Below, in pieces: positions 35,631-45,365 of a stretch of DNA of 64,000 bases. Location: assembly GCF_042675705.1 (NCBI RefSeq), contig NZ_JBHTJJ010000001.1; one strand, 5' to 3'. Each line of letters opens with the position of its first letter. Position 1 is the first letter of the stretch. A program made the translations under genes and the position numbers. The notes under the pieces are model-generated. The model was not told where the DNA came from, did no database searches, and was given only the letters and a program-made list of their open reading frames with translations. The DNA is from Ruegeria arenilitoris. Its GTDB lineage: Bacteria; Pseudomonadota; Alphaproteobacteria; Rhodobacterales; Rhodobacteraceae.

Positions 35631-35633
35631 GCG

Positions 35634-36035
35634 TCAGTGCTCCTGCGGAGCGGCGGGCTCGGGGTCAGGCTCGGCGGGCGGAGGTGACGCCCCGGGTGCC
35701 AGCGACCGAATTGCATCTGCAATCGCGCGCAGGGGCGCTGCAAAGTCAGGAAACTGAAAACCCGCGACCAAGATAGCAGCAACCCAGAAAATCCCGTTGT
35801 GTGTAAACAGGGCCAACAACGCCAGGATACCGACCAACTGAAACTGCGGGTGGTTGTTCTCATGGGCCATCTTCTCGGGGATCGAGTGCAATGTGAAATA
35901 CGCGACACCGATCAGCAGGATCAGACCAACCGTGAAGATCACCATGAAATTGAAGAGAAAATCGCTGCCATCCGCCTGGGTCACATATGACGGAATGTGC
36001 CCTGTGGCCATTGGGTGTAGGTCTGCGCTGGTCAC
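35634..36035 (-). CDS. DUF3302-like small inner-membrane protein
   Basis: A 133-residue protein with two membrane helices (FNFMVIFTVGLILLIGVAYF and GILALLALFTHNGIFWVAAI) and a proline/acidic C-terminal tail. The HSIPEKMAHENNHPQ loop between helices resembles YiaW (DUF3302), the partner of the HlyD-like YiaV, and the gene lies 3 bases upstream of an HlyD-like gene here as well. I chose the GTG at 36035 because AGGAGG (36041-36046) is five bases before it; the open frame reaches further to 36092 without a ribosome site. Confidence 0.7.
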   Translation of the reverse strand: MTSADLHPMATGHIPSYVTQADGSDFLFNFMVIFTVGLILLIGVAYFTLHSIPEKMAHENNHPQFQLVGILALLALFTHNGIFWVAAILVAGFQFPDFAAPLRAIADAIRSLAPGASPPPAEPDPEPAAPQEH

Positions 36036-36161
36036 CCTGCCCTCCTGCGTTTTTGGTTGTGAATGTTTGGAAGGGTTGATGCGCAAATTCAACCCTGATT
36101 AAAACTTGGGGCGACAATTGATCAAATACCCCCGTTCGTCGGGCACATTTCAGGCACTCTC

Positions 36162-37103
36162 ATGACACTCAGGCTTTCCAATCCCGACGGCACTGACATT
36201 GGCCGTTTCACCTTTGGCACGATGCAGTTCGGGGGCCGCGCCGATGCCGAGCAAAGCCGGGCCATGTTCGACGCCTGTCGCGCGGCCGGTATCACGCATT
36301 TCGATACAGCTTATGTCTATACCGACGGTGCGTCGGAAACATTGCTGGGCCAGATGATCGCGTCTCAGCGCGAGCAGCTGACGATCGCCACCAAAGCGGG
36401 TTACACCGGCGGCGCCGGCGCAGCCAACATCCGCGCGCAGTTCGACGTTTCGCGCAAACGTCTGGGTCAGGACATGGTCGACCTGCTGTACCTGCACCGG
36501 TTCGACCCGGATACCGATCTTGCCGAAACGATGGAGTGCTTTGCCCAGCTCAAAGACGCGGGCAAGATCCGCTATGTCGGCCTGTCTAATTTTGCCGCCT
36601 GGCAAGTGATGAAAGCCGTGCGCGTCGCCGCAGATTTCGGCCTGACCATCGACGCGCTGCAACCGATGTACAATCTGGTCAAGCGACAGGCCGAGGTCGA
36701 GATCCTGCCGATGTGTGCGGATCAAGGTATCTCGGTTTTTGCCTACTCGCCGCTGGGTGGCGGATTGCTGACCGGAAAGTACGCCCATGGCGGTGCAGCC
36801 GGCCGGCTGTCCGAAGATGACCGATACGCCAGCCGCTATGGAGCTGAGTGGATGGCCGAAACAGCTGCCGAGCTGGCTCGCTTGGGACATCAGGCTGGCG
36901 TGGATCCGGCGACGCTTGCCGTCGCCTGGGTTGCCGCCAGCCCGTTTGCCCCGTCGCCGATCATATCGGCCAGATCTGCCGAACAGCTGGCGCCGTCGCT
37001 GGCTGCGCTGACGCTCGACCTTCCGGCTGAGCTCTATGCCCGCATCACGGCGCTCAGCCAGACACCGCCACCGGCGACGGACCGGTTGGAGGAGGTCCAG
37101 TGA
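36162..37103 (+). CDS. Aldo/keto reductase
   Basis: A 313-residue NADPH-dependent aldo/keto reductase (TIM barrel). Catalytic tetrad residues are visible: Asp and Tyr in THFDTAYVYTDGASE, Lys in LTIATKAGY, and the His in DLLYLHRFDPDTD. The C-terminal cofactor-binding segment (PSPIISARSAEQLAPSLAAL) is present. It shares a four-base overlap with the FAD oxidoreductase gene, so the two probably act in one pathway; substrate unknown. Confidence 0.88.
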   Translation: MTLRLSNPDGTDIGRFTFGTMQFGGRADAEQSRAMFDACRAAGITHFDTAYVYTDGASETLLGQMIASQREQLTIATKAGYTGGAGAANIRAQFDVSRKRLGQDMVDLLYLHRFDPDTDLAETMECFAQLKDAGKIRYVGLSNFAAWQVMKAVRVAADFGLTIDALQPMYNLVKRQAEVEILPMCADQGISVFAYSPLGGGLLTGKYAHGGAAGRLSEDDRYASRYGAEWMAETAAELARLGHQAGVDPATLAVAWVAASPFAPSPIISARSAEQLAPSLAALTLDLPAELYARITALSQTPPPATDRLEEVQ

Positions 37104-38164
37104 TTGATTTTCTGATCATCGGCGGAGGTATTGCCGGCCTCAGCGCCGGCGCGCGTCTGTCCGAGCATGGATCGGTGACCGTACTCGAGGCCGAGGACGC
37201 GCTGGGCTATCACGCCTCGGGGCGATCGGCGGCACTGTTCGAAGAAGGTTATGGCCCGCCTTCGGTCGTGGCTCTGAACAAGGCCAGCGCCGAGTTCGTT
37301 TTTTCGAACGACTATCTGACCCCGCGCGGGCTGATGCTGCTGGCCAAAAGTGATCAGGCCGACCAGTTCCGCAAAGACCTGGGCGAGCTGGGAATGGCCG
37401 AAATTTCGGTCCCTGATGCGTTGGCCCGTGTCCCGGTCCTGAACCCGGAAACCGTCGCATACGCAGCGCTGAGTGAGGGCGCTTACGACATCGACACCGA
37501 CCGTGTACTACAGGATTTCGCCCGCACCATTCGCGCCAACGCGGGATCGGTACTGACCCGCCAAAAAGTGGCGCGGATCCGCAAGGACGGCCATTGGCTG
37601 GTGGAAGCGGCCGAGGTCTTTCAGGCGCGCACCATCGTCAATGCCGCTGGTGCGTGGGCGGACGAGGTCGCAAGGATGGCCGGGATCGCACCGATCGGAA
37701 TCACGCCGCGCCGCCGTTCTATGGCCCGACTGCCAGCACCTGGGGGCCATGATGTGAAAAATTGGCCGATGATGCTGGGCGCGGGTGAAACCTGGTACGC
37801 CAAACCGGATGCCGGCAAGCTGTTGGTGTCACCGTCCGAGGCCGACCCGGTCGAACCGCATGACGCCTATGCCGACGATATGGTGCTGGCCGAGGGCCTG
37901 GCCCGGTACGAAGAAATGGTGACCAGCCCGGTCACCCGTGTCGAGACCAATTGGGCCGGGCTGCGCAGCTTTGCCCCGGATGGCACGCTTGTTCTGGGTC
38001 CCGACCCGTCAGATGAAAGTTTTGTCTGGTCTGCCGGTCAGGGAGGGTACGGGTTTCAAACCGCACCGGCCGCGTCGCGATTGGTCGCGGATCTTGCGTT
38101 AGGCCGCGCGCCCGAGTTGGATGCCGCGATGGTCTCCGCGCTATCCGTGTCCCGGTTACGCTGA
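37100..38164 (+). CDS. FAD-dependent oxidoreductase (DAO family)
   Basis: A 354-residue flavoenzyme of the glycine/D-amino-acid oxidase fold. The N-terminal DFLIIGGGIAGLSAGARLSE binds FAD; YHASGRSAALFEEGYG and the C-terminal WSAGQGGYGFQTAPAASRL are typical of dehydrogenases of D-amino or D-2-hydroxy acids. GTG start with GGAGGAGG immediately upstream, overlapping the aldo/keto reductase. The substrate is not clear from sequence. Confidence 0.85.
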   Translation: MIDFLIIGGGIAGLSAGARLSEHGSVTVLEAEDALGYHASGRSAALFEEGYGPPSVVALNKASAEFVFSNDYLTPRGLMLLAKSDQADQFRKDLGELGMAEISVPDALARVPVLNPETVAYAALSEGAYDIDTDRVLQDFARTIRANAGSVLTRQKVARIRKDGHWLVEAAEVFQARTIVNAAGAWADEVARMAGIAPIGITPRRRSMARLPAPGGHDVKNWPMMLGAGETWYAKPDAGKLLVSPSEADPVEPHDAYADDMVLAEGLARYEEMVTSPVTRVETNWAGLRSFAPDGTLVLGPDPSDESFVWSAGQGGYGFQTAPAASRLVADLALGRAPELDAAMVSALSVSRLR

Positions 38165-38817
38165 TGGGCGGGCGGAAACTGCCTCCGACGGCAAGCGTCG
38201 CCTCCCAGGGTGACGGCGCGAAGATGATCGCTCCTGCGGCCAGCCGCAATACAGACGCCTTGTGCGCGTTGCTAGCCGAGATGCCCTTCGCAACTGGAAA
38301 CGCATTGGAACTGGCCAGCGGCACGGGTCAACACGTCGCCGCATTTGCCCGTATCTTTCCTGACCTGACTTGGCAGCCAAGCGAGATCGATCCCGCCCGC
38401 CGGGCCAGCATCGACGCCTATGCGGAGGACCTGCCAAACATCCTTCCCGCCGTCGATTTGGACGCAACCCTGCCCGGATGGCACCAAAACTTTGGCAACC
38501 AGAACCTTATCGTTCTTATCAACCTGCTGCATCTGATCAGCTGGAAAGAAGCCCGGAATGTTCTGTCCGAGGCCGCATTGGCCCTTTGCCCCGGGGGGCG
38601 GTTCGTTCTCTACGGACCGTTCATGCGCCAGGGCAAGCTGATCAGCGACGGCGACCGACGCTTTCATGCCGACCTGACCCGGCAAGTCCCCGAGATCGGC
38701 TACAAGGACGACAGCCATATCCACAAGTGCCTAAAAAGCTCAGGGCTGCGGGTTGTCGGAGTGGTTCCAATGCCTGCGAACAATCTGGCTTTTGTCGCAG
38801 AAAAGCCCTCGATCTGA
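38164..38817 (+). CDS. DUF938 family SAM-dependent methyltransferase-like protein
   Basis: A 217-residue class I methyltransferase-like protein of the DUF938 family. The opening APAASRNTDALCALLAEM and the glycine-rich NALELASGTGQHVAAFA form the SAM-binding site; LINLLHLISWKEARNVLSEA and PGGRFVLYGPFMRQGKLISD are family stretches. Start overlaps the previous stop by one base; an internal ATG at 38224 may be used instead. The methyl acceptor is unknown. Confidence 0.8.
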   Translation: MGGRKLPPTASVASQGDGAKMIAPAASRNTDALCALLAEMPFATGNALELASGTGQHVAAFARIFPDLTWQPSEIDPARRASIDAYAEDLPNILPAVDLDATLPGWHQNFGNQNLIVLINLLHLISWKEARNVLSEAALALCPGGRFVLYGPFMRQGKLISDGDRRFHADLTRQVPEIGYKDDSHIHKCLKSSGLRVVGVVPMPANNLAFVAEKPSI

Positions 38818-38886
38818 TCAAGATCAAAGCCGCTCTGACGCCGCTGATACATATGCAAGATGCAATATGTACATGAGGCACAAGAC

Positions 38887-39222
38887 ATGACCTGGTCAGA
38901 CAGACTTGCTGAAACGCGCAGCGGATTGCGCAACCTGAACGTAGCCATACCAGATACCGCCCGCGCTTTCGGTACGCTCGGGAAATCGGTCAAGGAAGGC
39001 GGAACACTGGATTTCAAGACCAAGGAGTTCATCGCCTTGGGCATGTCCATAGCAGTACGGTGCGAACCCTGCATTTCGCTGCACACCGAAACACTGGTCA
39101 AGGCGGGCGCTTCGCGTGAAGAATTCTCGGACGTTCTGGCCATGGCGATCCAGATGGGTGGCGGTCCGTCGATGATGTACGCAGCCAAGGCGCTGGAGTG
39201 CTTTGACGAGCTCAGCGCGTAG
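38887..39222 (+). CDS. Carboxymuconolactone decarboxylase family protein (AhpD-like)
   Basis: A 111-residue all-helical protein of the CMD/AhpD-like family. The redox motif CEPC in IAVRCEPCISLHTETLVKAG, with the following histidine, is the AhpD-like thiol centre, and MGGGPSMMYAAKALE closes the family pattern. Such proteins reduce peroxide-scavenging partners or act as decarboxylases. The ATG at 38887 follows a GAGG; an ATG nine codons earlier is also in frame. It is on the same strand as the DUF938 gene but separated by about 70 bases. Confidence 0.85.
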   Translation: MTWSDRLAETRSGLRNLNVAIPDTARAFGTLGKSVKEGGTLDFKTKEFIALGMSIAVRCEPCISLHTETLVKAGASREEFSDVLAMAIQMGGGPSMMYAAKALECFDELSA

Positions 39223-39232
39223 CCAAAAAAAA

Positions 39233-39254
39233 GGCCCCGGAGTTGTCCGGGGCC
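39233..39254 (-). terminator. Rho-independent terminator of the dimethylglycine dehydrogenase-like gene
   Basis: GGCCCCGG (39233-39240) pairs with CCGGGGCC (39247-39254). On the minus strand the stem is followed by a run of eight T (39225-39232 read in reverse), so it terminates the leftward transcript; the plus-strand side lacks a T-run and would serve the CMD gene only weakly. Confidence 0.85.
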
Positions 39255-39263
39255 TCTGTCCGA

Positions 39264-41771
39264 TCAACCGTCCTTGCGGATGGTCTCGTTCTTGGGGTCA
39301 TAGGGGCTGTCGCACGTCACGACCGCATCCCACAGCTGGTCCAGCATTTTGACCTTCAGTTTGGTTCCTTCCACGGCCAGTGCGGGCTTTACATAGCCCA
39401 TGCCGATGGATTTCTCAAAAGCAACCGAATACCCGCCCGAGGTCAGACGCCCCACGCGCTCACCTTCGGGCGTATAGAGCGCCTCGCGGCCCCACGGATC
39501 GGCATCCTCAGGCCCGTCAATCAGCAACGTGCAGCATTTCACGCGCACACCGGTTTCGATCAGCTTGTCCTTGCCGTGGAACTCCTTGTCCAAATCGACG
39601 AAACGCGGCAGGTCGGCCTCGAGCGGGGTGGCGTCGCGGCCCAGTTCGGTGCCGAAGGCGCGATAGGATTTCTCCTGCCGCAGCCAGTTTTGCGCGCGGG
39701 CGCCGACCAGCTTCATGCCGTGCTTCTCGCCGGCCTTCTCCAGAAGATCGAACAAGTAGTTCTGCATCTCGATCGGGTGATGCAGTTCCCAGCCCAGCTC
39801 GCCGGTATAGGCCACGCGGATCGCGTTTACCGGGCACATGCCCAGTTCGATCTGACGTGCCGACAGCCAAGGGAAGCGCTTGTTCGACAGGGCGGTTTCC
39901 GGCTCGGCGTCCTTGATGACCTCTTTCAGCACATCGCGCGATTTCGGTCCGGCGATGGCAAAGACGCCCCACTGGGTGGTCACGTCCTGGATCTCGATGT
40001 AGCCGAACTCGTCCATCTTGTCCTCGGCCGCCTTGCGCAGGAAGTCGGCGTCATACTCGGTCCAGGCACCGGCGGAGACGAGGTAGTACTCGTTCTCTTT
40101 CAGGCGAACGATGGTGTACTCGGTACGCGTGGTGCCATGCGCCGTAAGCGCATAGGTCAGATTGATGCGACCGACCTTGGGCAGCTTGTTGCAGGTGAAC
40201 CAATCCAGAAACTGGGTGGCGCCGGGGCCCTTGACGACATGCTTGGTGAAGGCTGACGCGTCGATCAGACCGACACCGTTGCGGATCGCCTTGGCTTCTT
40301 CGACGGCAAACTGCCACCATCCACCACGGCGGAAGCTGCGGCTTTCCTTGTCGAAGTTGTCGGGGGCATCGACCGGGCCAAAATAGTTGGGGCGTTCCCA
40401 TCCGTTGACCCACCCAAACTGCGCGCCGCGGGCTTTCTGACGATCATAGGCCGGAACGGTGCGCAGCGGACGGCAGGCCTCGCGCTCTTCATCCGGGTGA
40501 TGCAGAATGTAGACGTGCTCGTAGCATTCCTCGTTCTTGCGCGCGGCGAATTCCGTGGTCATCCAGTTGGACGAATAGCGTTTGGGGTCCAGCGAGGCCA
40601 TGTCGATCTCGGCTTCGCCATCGACCATCATCTGCGCCAAATAATAGCCGGTGCCGCCGGCGGCGGTGATGCCAAAGCTGAACCCTTCGGCCAGCCACAT
40701 ATTTCGCAGGCCCGGCGCCGGGCCGACCAGCGGGTTGCCATCAGGCGTATAGCAGATTGGACCATTGAAATCGTCCTTGAGGCCGGACTCGGCACAGGAC
40801 GGGACACGCTCGGCCATGGCCATGTACTGATCGGCGATCCGGTCCAGATCCAGAGGGAACAGGTCAGCGCGGAAACTGTCGGGCACACCGTATTCGAAAC
40901 GCGCCGGGGCGCCGTGCTCGTAGATGCCAAGGATCCAGCCGCCGCGCTCTTCGCGTGCGTAGGATTCGTTGTCGGCATCGCGCACAACCGGGTGTTCCGG
41001 ATTGCCGGCTTCACGCCATTTCACCAGTTCCGGGTCCTTGTCCATGACAATGAACGTGTGTTCGACCGGGATCGCGGGCATCTTGATGCCAAGCAGCTTG
41101 GCGGTACGCTGGGCATGGTTTCCCGAAGCGGTCACGACGTGCTCTGCGGTGATGACCACCTGCTCGTCGCTGGGGACAAGGTTGCCACCCTTTTCGACCA
41201 TCTTGGTGCAGGTGACTTCCCAGTGGGTTCCGTTCCAATGGAAGGCATCGGCCTGCATCTTGCGCACGATCTCGACACCGCGCTGGCGGGCGCCCTTGGC
41301 CATCGCCTGGGTCACGTCGGCCGGATTGATGTAACCGTCCTCGGTATGGTAAAGTGCGCCCTTAAGATCCGAGGTTTCGATCAGCGGCCAGCGCTCCTTG
41401 ATCTGCTCGGGCGTCAACCATTCATATTTGACGTCGCAGGTCTCGGCAGTCGAGGCATAGAGCATGAACTCATCCATGCGGTCCTGCGTCTGCGCCATGC
41501 GCAGGTTTCCAACCACCGCGAACCCCGCGTTCAGGCCGGTTTCCTCTTCCAGCGTCTTGTAGAAATCCACCGAGTATTTGTGGATATGGGTCGTCGCATA
41601 GGACATGTTGAACAGCGGAAGCAGACCCGCGGCGTGCCAGGTCGAGCCCGAGGTCAACTCGTCCCTCTCGATCAGCATGACATCATCCCAGCCCGCCTTG
41701 GCCAGGTGATAGGCTATCGAGGTCCCGACGGCGCCGCCGCCAACGACCAGTGCTTTGACTTGGGTTTTCAT
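39264..41771 (-). CDS. FAD-dependent dimethylglycine/sarcosine dehydrogenase-like protein with GcvT domain
   Basis: An 835-residue two-domain demethylase. The N-terminal DAO domain (KALVVGGGAVGTSIAYHLAK, then SGSTWHAAGLLPLFNMSYAT, where the histidine of the WHAAG motif carries covalent FAD in characterised members) is followed by an FAO_M linker and a C-terminal GcvT-like folate domain (AYTGELGWELHHPIEM, TSGGYSVAFEKSIGMGYVKP). Such enzymes oxidise N-methyl groups and hand formaldehyde to tetrahydrofolate. The start at 41771 has a GGAGAG site. Its substrate may be dimethylglycine, sarcosine or a related marine methylated amine. Confidence 0.88.
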   Translation of the reverse strand: MKTQVKALVVGGGAVGTSIAYHLAKAGWDDVMLIERDELTSGSTWHAAGLLPLFNMSYATTHIHKYSVDFYKTLEEETGLNAGFAVVGNLRMAQTQDRMDEFMLYASTAETCDVKYEWLTPEQIKERWPLIETSDLKGALYHTEDGYINPADVTQAMAKGARQRGVEIVRKMQADAFHWNGTHWEVTCTKMVEKGGNLVPSDEQVVITAEHVVTASGNHAQRTAKLLGIKMPAIPVEHTFIVMDKDPELVKWREAGNPEHPVVRDADNESYAREERGGWILGIYEHGAPARFEYGVPDSFRADLFPLDLDRIADQYMAMAERVPSCAESGLKDDFNGPICYTPDGNPLVGPAPGLRNMWLAEGFSFGITAAGGTGYYLAQMMVDGEAEIDMASLDPKRYSSNWMTTEFAARKNEECYEHVYILHHPDEEREACRPLRTVPAYDRQKARGAQFGWVNGWERPNYFGPVDAPDNFDKESRSFRRGGWWQFAVEEAKAIRNGVGLIDASAFTKHVVKGPGATQFLDWFTCNKLPKVGRINLTYALTAHGTTRTEYTIVRLKENEYYLVSAGAWTEYDADFLRKAAEDKMDEFGYIEIQDVTTQWGVFAIAGPKSRDVLKEVIKDAEPETALSNKRFPWLSARQIELGMCPVNAIRVAYTGELGWELHHPIEMQNYLFDLLEKAGEKHGMKLVGARAQNWLRQEKSYRAFGTELGRDATPLEADLPRFVDLDKEFHGKDKLIETGVRVKCCTLLIDGPEDADPWGREALYTPEGERVGRLTSGGYSVAFEKSIGMGYVKPALAVEGTKLKVKMLDQLWDAVVTCDSPYDPKNETIRKDG

Positions 41772-41947
41772 ACGCCCGCTCTCCGGATTGAGTCTGTTTG
41801 GCAAGGTTTATGCCGAACGGGACCAATCAGCGCCAAGTCCATCCGACGCAAAACGGTGCAAAACCGACCTACCGTACACGTTGGGACGCGAATCCCCGAA
41901 CAGGCACACACCAAGAGCCGATAGTTGCGTGCGCTTTCCCGGCCTGG

Positions 41948-43345
41948 TCAGACGATCTTGCCGGGGTTCATGATGTTGTCAGGATCCAGGGCGGCCTTGA
42001 TCGCCGCCATGTACCGGGTTGCATCCCCAAGTTCCCGGACCAGATACGGTTTCTTGCCCTGCCCGATTCCATGCTCACCCGTGCAGGTCCCGTCCATCGA
42101 GATCGCCAGATCATTGAGCCATCCGACAAACTGACTGGCCCGCGCCACTTCGTCGGCATCGTCCATGTCGATCAGCACCAGCGTATGGAAGTTTCCGTCG
42201 CCGACATGACCGACGACCGGGGCCAGCAGGTCCAACTCGGCTGCCTTGTCCTGAGCCTTGGTGACGCATTCGGCCAAGCGCGAGATCGGGACGCAGACAT
42301 CCGTCGAGATTCCTCGCGCTCCGGGCCGAAGCTGGAGGGACGCCCAGTACATGTCGTGCCGCGCCTGCCAGAGCTTGGACCTTTCTTCAGTGCTGGCCGT
42401 AGCGACAAAGCCCGTGCCGCCAAAATCCTCGGCGATTTCGCCAAAGGTTTCGGCCTGTTCCGCTGCGCCGGCCGCCGAGCCATGAAACTCGAGAAGAAGC
42501 AACGGCGTTTCCGGCAGCTTCAGCCCGGAATACGCGTTGGCAGCCTTGACCGACATCGCGTCCAGCAATTCGATCCGAGCGACCGGAACGCCGAATTGAA
42601 TGGTCGTCATCACGGCCTGACAGGCCGCATCAACCGTCGGGAAAGAACACCGGGCCGAGGTAATCGCCTCGGGGATGCCATGCAGTTTCAGAGTCAGTTC
42701 CGTGATGATGCCCAGCGTGCCCTCGGCACCGATAAGCAAGCGGGTTAGGTCGTAGCCGGCCGAGGATTTTTTGGCCCGGTGACCGGTACGGATGATTTTG
42801 CCATCGGGCATAACCGCCTCGAGGCTCAGGACATTGTCCTTCATCGTTCCATAGCGAACCGCATTGGTACCCGACGCTCGGGTCGCCGCCATCCCGCCCA
42901 ATGAGGCATTGGCTCCGGGATCAATCGGAAAGAACAGCCCCTTGTCGCGCAGATGGGTGTTCAAGTCCTCGCGGGTGACCCCGGGCTGCACGACGCAATC
43001 CAGATCACCTTCGTTCACGGCCAAAACCCGGTTCATCTGGCCAAGATCGATGCAAACCCCGCCGGCGGGCGCGTTCACGTGACCTTCCAGCGACGTCCCG
43101 GTGCCGAAAGGAATGACGGGAACCTTGTGCGCCGCACAGGTCTTGACGATGTCCGAGACCTCCTCGGTCGAATTGGGAAAGACCACCGCATCCGGGCTTT
43201 GGTTTTCGATCCAGGTCGTGGTGTGCCCGTGCTGCTCGCGGACCGAGGCGCCGGTCTGCAACCGGTCCCCGAACCGCTGTTTCAGAATGCTGATGGCGGT
43301 GTCGATCCCCGCCGCATTGCGGAACAATGCTGTCGCTTCAACCAT
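41948..43345 (-). CDS. FAD-linked oxidase, D-lactate/glycolate dehydrogenase-like
   Basis: A 465-residue protein of the vanillyl-alcohol oxidase/GlcD family. The FAD domain shows IPFGTGTSLEGHVNAPAGG and IDPGANASLGGMAATRASGT; the C-terminal domain shows HVGDGNFHTLVLID and EHGIGQGKKPYL, the conserved histidine and glutamate/histidine segments of D-2-hydroxyacid dehydrogenases. It would oxidise a D-2-hydroxyacid such as D-lactate, reducing quinone or cytochrome c. It is monocistronic between divergent-looking gaps; D-lactate is the likeliest substrate but glycolate is possible. Confidence 0.87.
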   Translation of the reverse strand: MVEATALFRNAAGIDTAISILKQRFGDRLQTGASVREQHGHTTTWIENQSPDAVVFPNSTEEVSDIVKTCAAHKVPVIPFGTGTSLEGHVNAPAGGVCIDLGQMNRVLAVNEGDLDCVVQPGVTREDLNTHLRDKGLFFPIDPGANASLGGMAATRASGTNAVRYGTMKDNVLSLEAVMPDGKIIRTGHRAKKSSAGYDLTRLLIGAEGTLGIITELTLKLHGIPEAITSARCSFPTVDAACQAVMTTIQFGVPVARIELLDAMSVKAANAYSGLKLPETPLLLLEFHGSAAGAAEQAETFGEIAEDFGGTGFVATASTEERSKLWQARHDMYWASLQLRPGARGISTDVCVPISRLAECVTKAQDKAAELDLLAPVVGHVGDGNFHTLVLIDMDDADEVARASQFVGWLNDLAISMDGTCTGEHGIGQGKKPYLVRELGDATRYMAAIKAALDPDNIMNPGKIV

Positions 43346-43433
43346 GGCAACCCTCCCTTGGTGCAGTGGCGCAGGCCCAGACTATGACTAGAAGGCCCAC
43401 GCCACAGGAGCAATACCCATCGCTGCGACGTGA

Positions 43434-45227
43434 TCACTCGCCCAGTGCGATGCCCTCTCGACGTGGATCAGCTCCGCCGTGCAGACCGTCGCGGATTTCG
43501 ATGGCATGAAGGCCCGAGGTCAGATCCCGCGCGTTCACTTCAAAGCCCAGCTCGCCCAACATGTCCGCAAAGCCTTCGGCGCTTGTGCCGACCTCGACAT
43601 CATAGGTCCCGAAACGGTTTACCAGATGCGGAAGAGCTACCGCCTGTTGGACGTCCATACCCCAATCCGCCCAGGCAATGATGGATTTTGCGACATAACC
43701 GATGATCCGGCTGCCACCCGGAGACCCGATCGCCAGAACCGGAGACCCGTCCTGCATGACAATCGTCGGACTCATCGAGGAACGGGGTCGTTTGCCCGGT
43801 TCGATCCGGTTGGCAATCGGAACCCCGTCCCTGTGGGTCCGGAAGGAAAAGTCTGTCAGTTCGTTGTTCAGCAGAAAGCCGTTGGTCATCAGACGCGAAC
43901 CAAAACCGTTCTCGATTGTCGTGGTCATCGAAAGCACGTTTCCATAGGCGTCGACGATCGAAATATGGGACGTCGACGGCAGTTCGATCGACGCATCGTC
44001 GGCCCAGTTCAGCGCGTGGTCAAACTCAGGATTCCCCGGCGCAACCTCGGTCAACGCCCCAGTGTCATTCAGCAACTCGGCACGCTCGGCCAGATAGGCC
44101 GGATCGATCAGGCCCCGCGTCGGCATCGGAATGAAATCACTGTCGGCCATGTAGCGACCGCGATCCGCGAAGGCCAGGCGCGAGGCATCGCCGATCAGCC
44201 GCCACGCTTCGGCGCTTTCGGGACCCATCGCCGCCAAATCGTAGCTGTCGAGCATGCCAAGGATCTGTCCTACCGTCAGCGCACCCGAGGACGGCGGACC
44301 CATCCCGCAGACCTCATAGCTGCGATAGGCGGCACAGATCGGCTCGCGCTCGATCACCTGATACAGCGCCAGATCAACTCCGGACAGACCCCCCGGGTTG
44401 CCCGGAGCGTTTCGGACAGTCCGCACGATGTCCGCCGCGATCTCTCCTCCATAAAAGCCCGCAGCCCCTTCGGACGCCAAAACCCGCAGGGTTTCGGCAT
44501 AGTCTGGGTTGGTGAGGCGCTGTCCCTGGGCCAGCGGCTCCCCGTCCGGCAGGAAGTAGTTGGCCGTCTCAGGGAAGCGTGCCAGACGATCAGCGTCGAC
44601 CTGAATCAGGCCCGCCAGCCGCGGTGAAACAACAAACCCTTCGTCGGCCAGTCGGATACCATCCTCGAACAGACCGGGCCAGGGGCTGCGCCCCCAGCGC
44701 CGATGGGCTTCCTCCAACAATGCGGGTGTGCCGGGTGTCCCGACCGAAAGCCCGCCAACAACCGCGTCAAAGAATTTGAGCGGCTCGCCGTTTTCGTCCT
44801 GAAACAGGGTCGGGCTTGCCTCTCTCGGCGCGGTTTCTCGCCCATCCAAGGTGGTCAGGCGTCCGCTGGCCGCATCGTACCAGACAAGAAAGGCACCTCC
44901 GCCCAAACCCGAAGACTGCGGTTCGACCAGGCCCAAGACAACCTGAACGGCGACCATTGCATCCGCTGCCGTTCCGCCGGCAGCAAGAACCTTGGCACCC
45001 GCTTCGACGGCCAGCGGGTTGGCCGCCGCAACCATCCATGTTTCAGCTTTGACGGGCACGCCGTCGGCCTTGGCCTTCAGCGCGGCGATCACCTCGTCGG
45101 TCAAGGCCTGAACTTGGCCGTCGGATGCACCCTCGGGCGCGACATCATCGGCGGTTTGCTGGGCAAACACAGGGCTCGCCAGGGTCAGCGCGCAGGCCAC
45201 AACAGTAGGGAACCAATTGGAGCACAT
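43434..45227 (-). CDS. ggt: Gamma-glutamyltransferase
   Basis: A 597-residue periplasmic N-terminal-nucleophile hydrolase that transfers or hydrolyses the gamma-glutamyl group of glutathione. The signal peptide (FPTVVACALTLASPVFAQQ) follows an excellent AAGGAGG site, which fixes the start at 45227. The autoprocessing point and catalytic threonine lie in LPSTSHISIVDAYGNVLSMT, giving large and small chains; the C-terminus has SPTIVMQDGSPVLAIGSPGG. Upstream in-frame sequence has no signal character. Confidence 0.9.
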   Translation of the reverse strand: MCSNWFPTVVACALTLASPVFAQQTADDVAPEGASDGQVQALTDEVIAALKAKADGVPVKAETWMVAAANPLAVEAGAKVLAAGGTAADAMVAVQVVLGLVEPQSSGLGGGAFLVWYDAASGRLTTLDGRETAPREASPTLFQDENGEPLKFFDAVVGGLSVGTPGTPALLEEAHRRWGRSPWPGLFEDGIRLADEGFVVSPRLAGLIQVDADRLARFPETANYFLPDGEPLAQGQRLTNPDYAETLRVLASEGAAGFYGGEIAADIVRTVRNAPGNPGGLSGVDLALYQVIEREPICAAYRSYEVCGMGPPSSGALTVGQILGMLDSYDLAAMGPESAEAWRLIGDASRLAFADRGRYMADSDFIPMPTRGLIDPAYLAERAELLNDTGALTEVAPGNPEFDHALNWADDASIELPSTSHISIVDAYGNVLSMTTTIENGFGSRLMTNGFLLNNELTDFSFRTHRDGVPIANRIEPGKRPRSSMSPTIVMQDGSPVLAIGSPGGSRIIGYVAKSIIAWADWGMDVQQAVALPHLVNRFGTYDVEVGTSAEGFADMLGELGFEVNARDLTSGLHAIEIRDGLHGGADPRREGIALGE

Positions 45228-45365
45228 GAAAAACCTCCTTATCCAAATACTGAATCTGACAGTGCACGGCACCGTCATGCCCCGCAACCATGTGCAGAGA
45301 CGACCGCCAAAGACGGCAAAGCTCTGCCTTCCAAACAGCAGGAGCCTGTATGCCTTGGCGTGTTC

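Noticed and set aside
40497..41924. Open frame of 475 residues opposite the dimethylglycine dehydrogenase-like gene
   Set aside because: Antisense of a gene with intact FAD and GcvT motifs; composition is artefactual.
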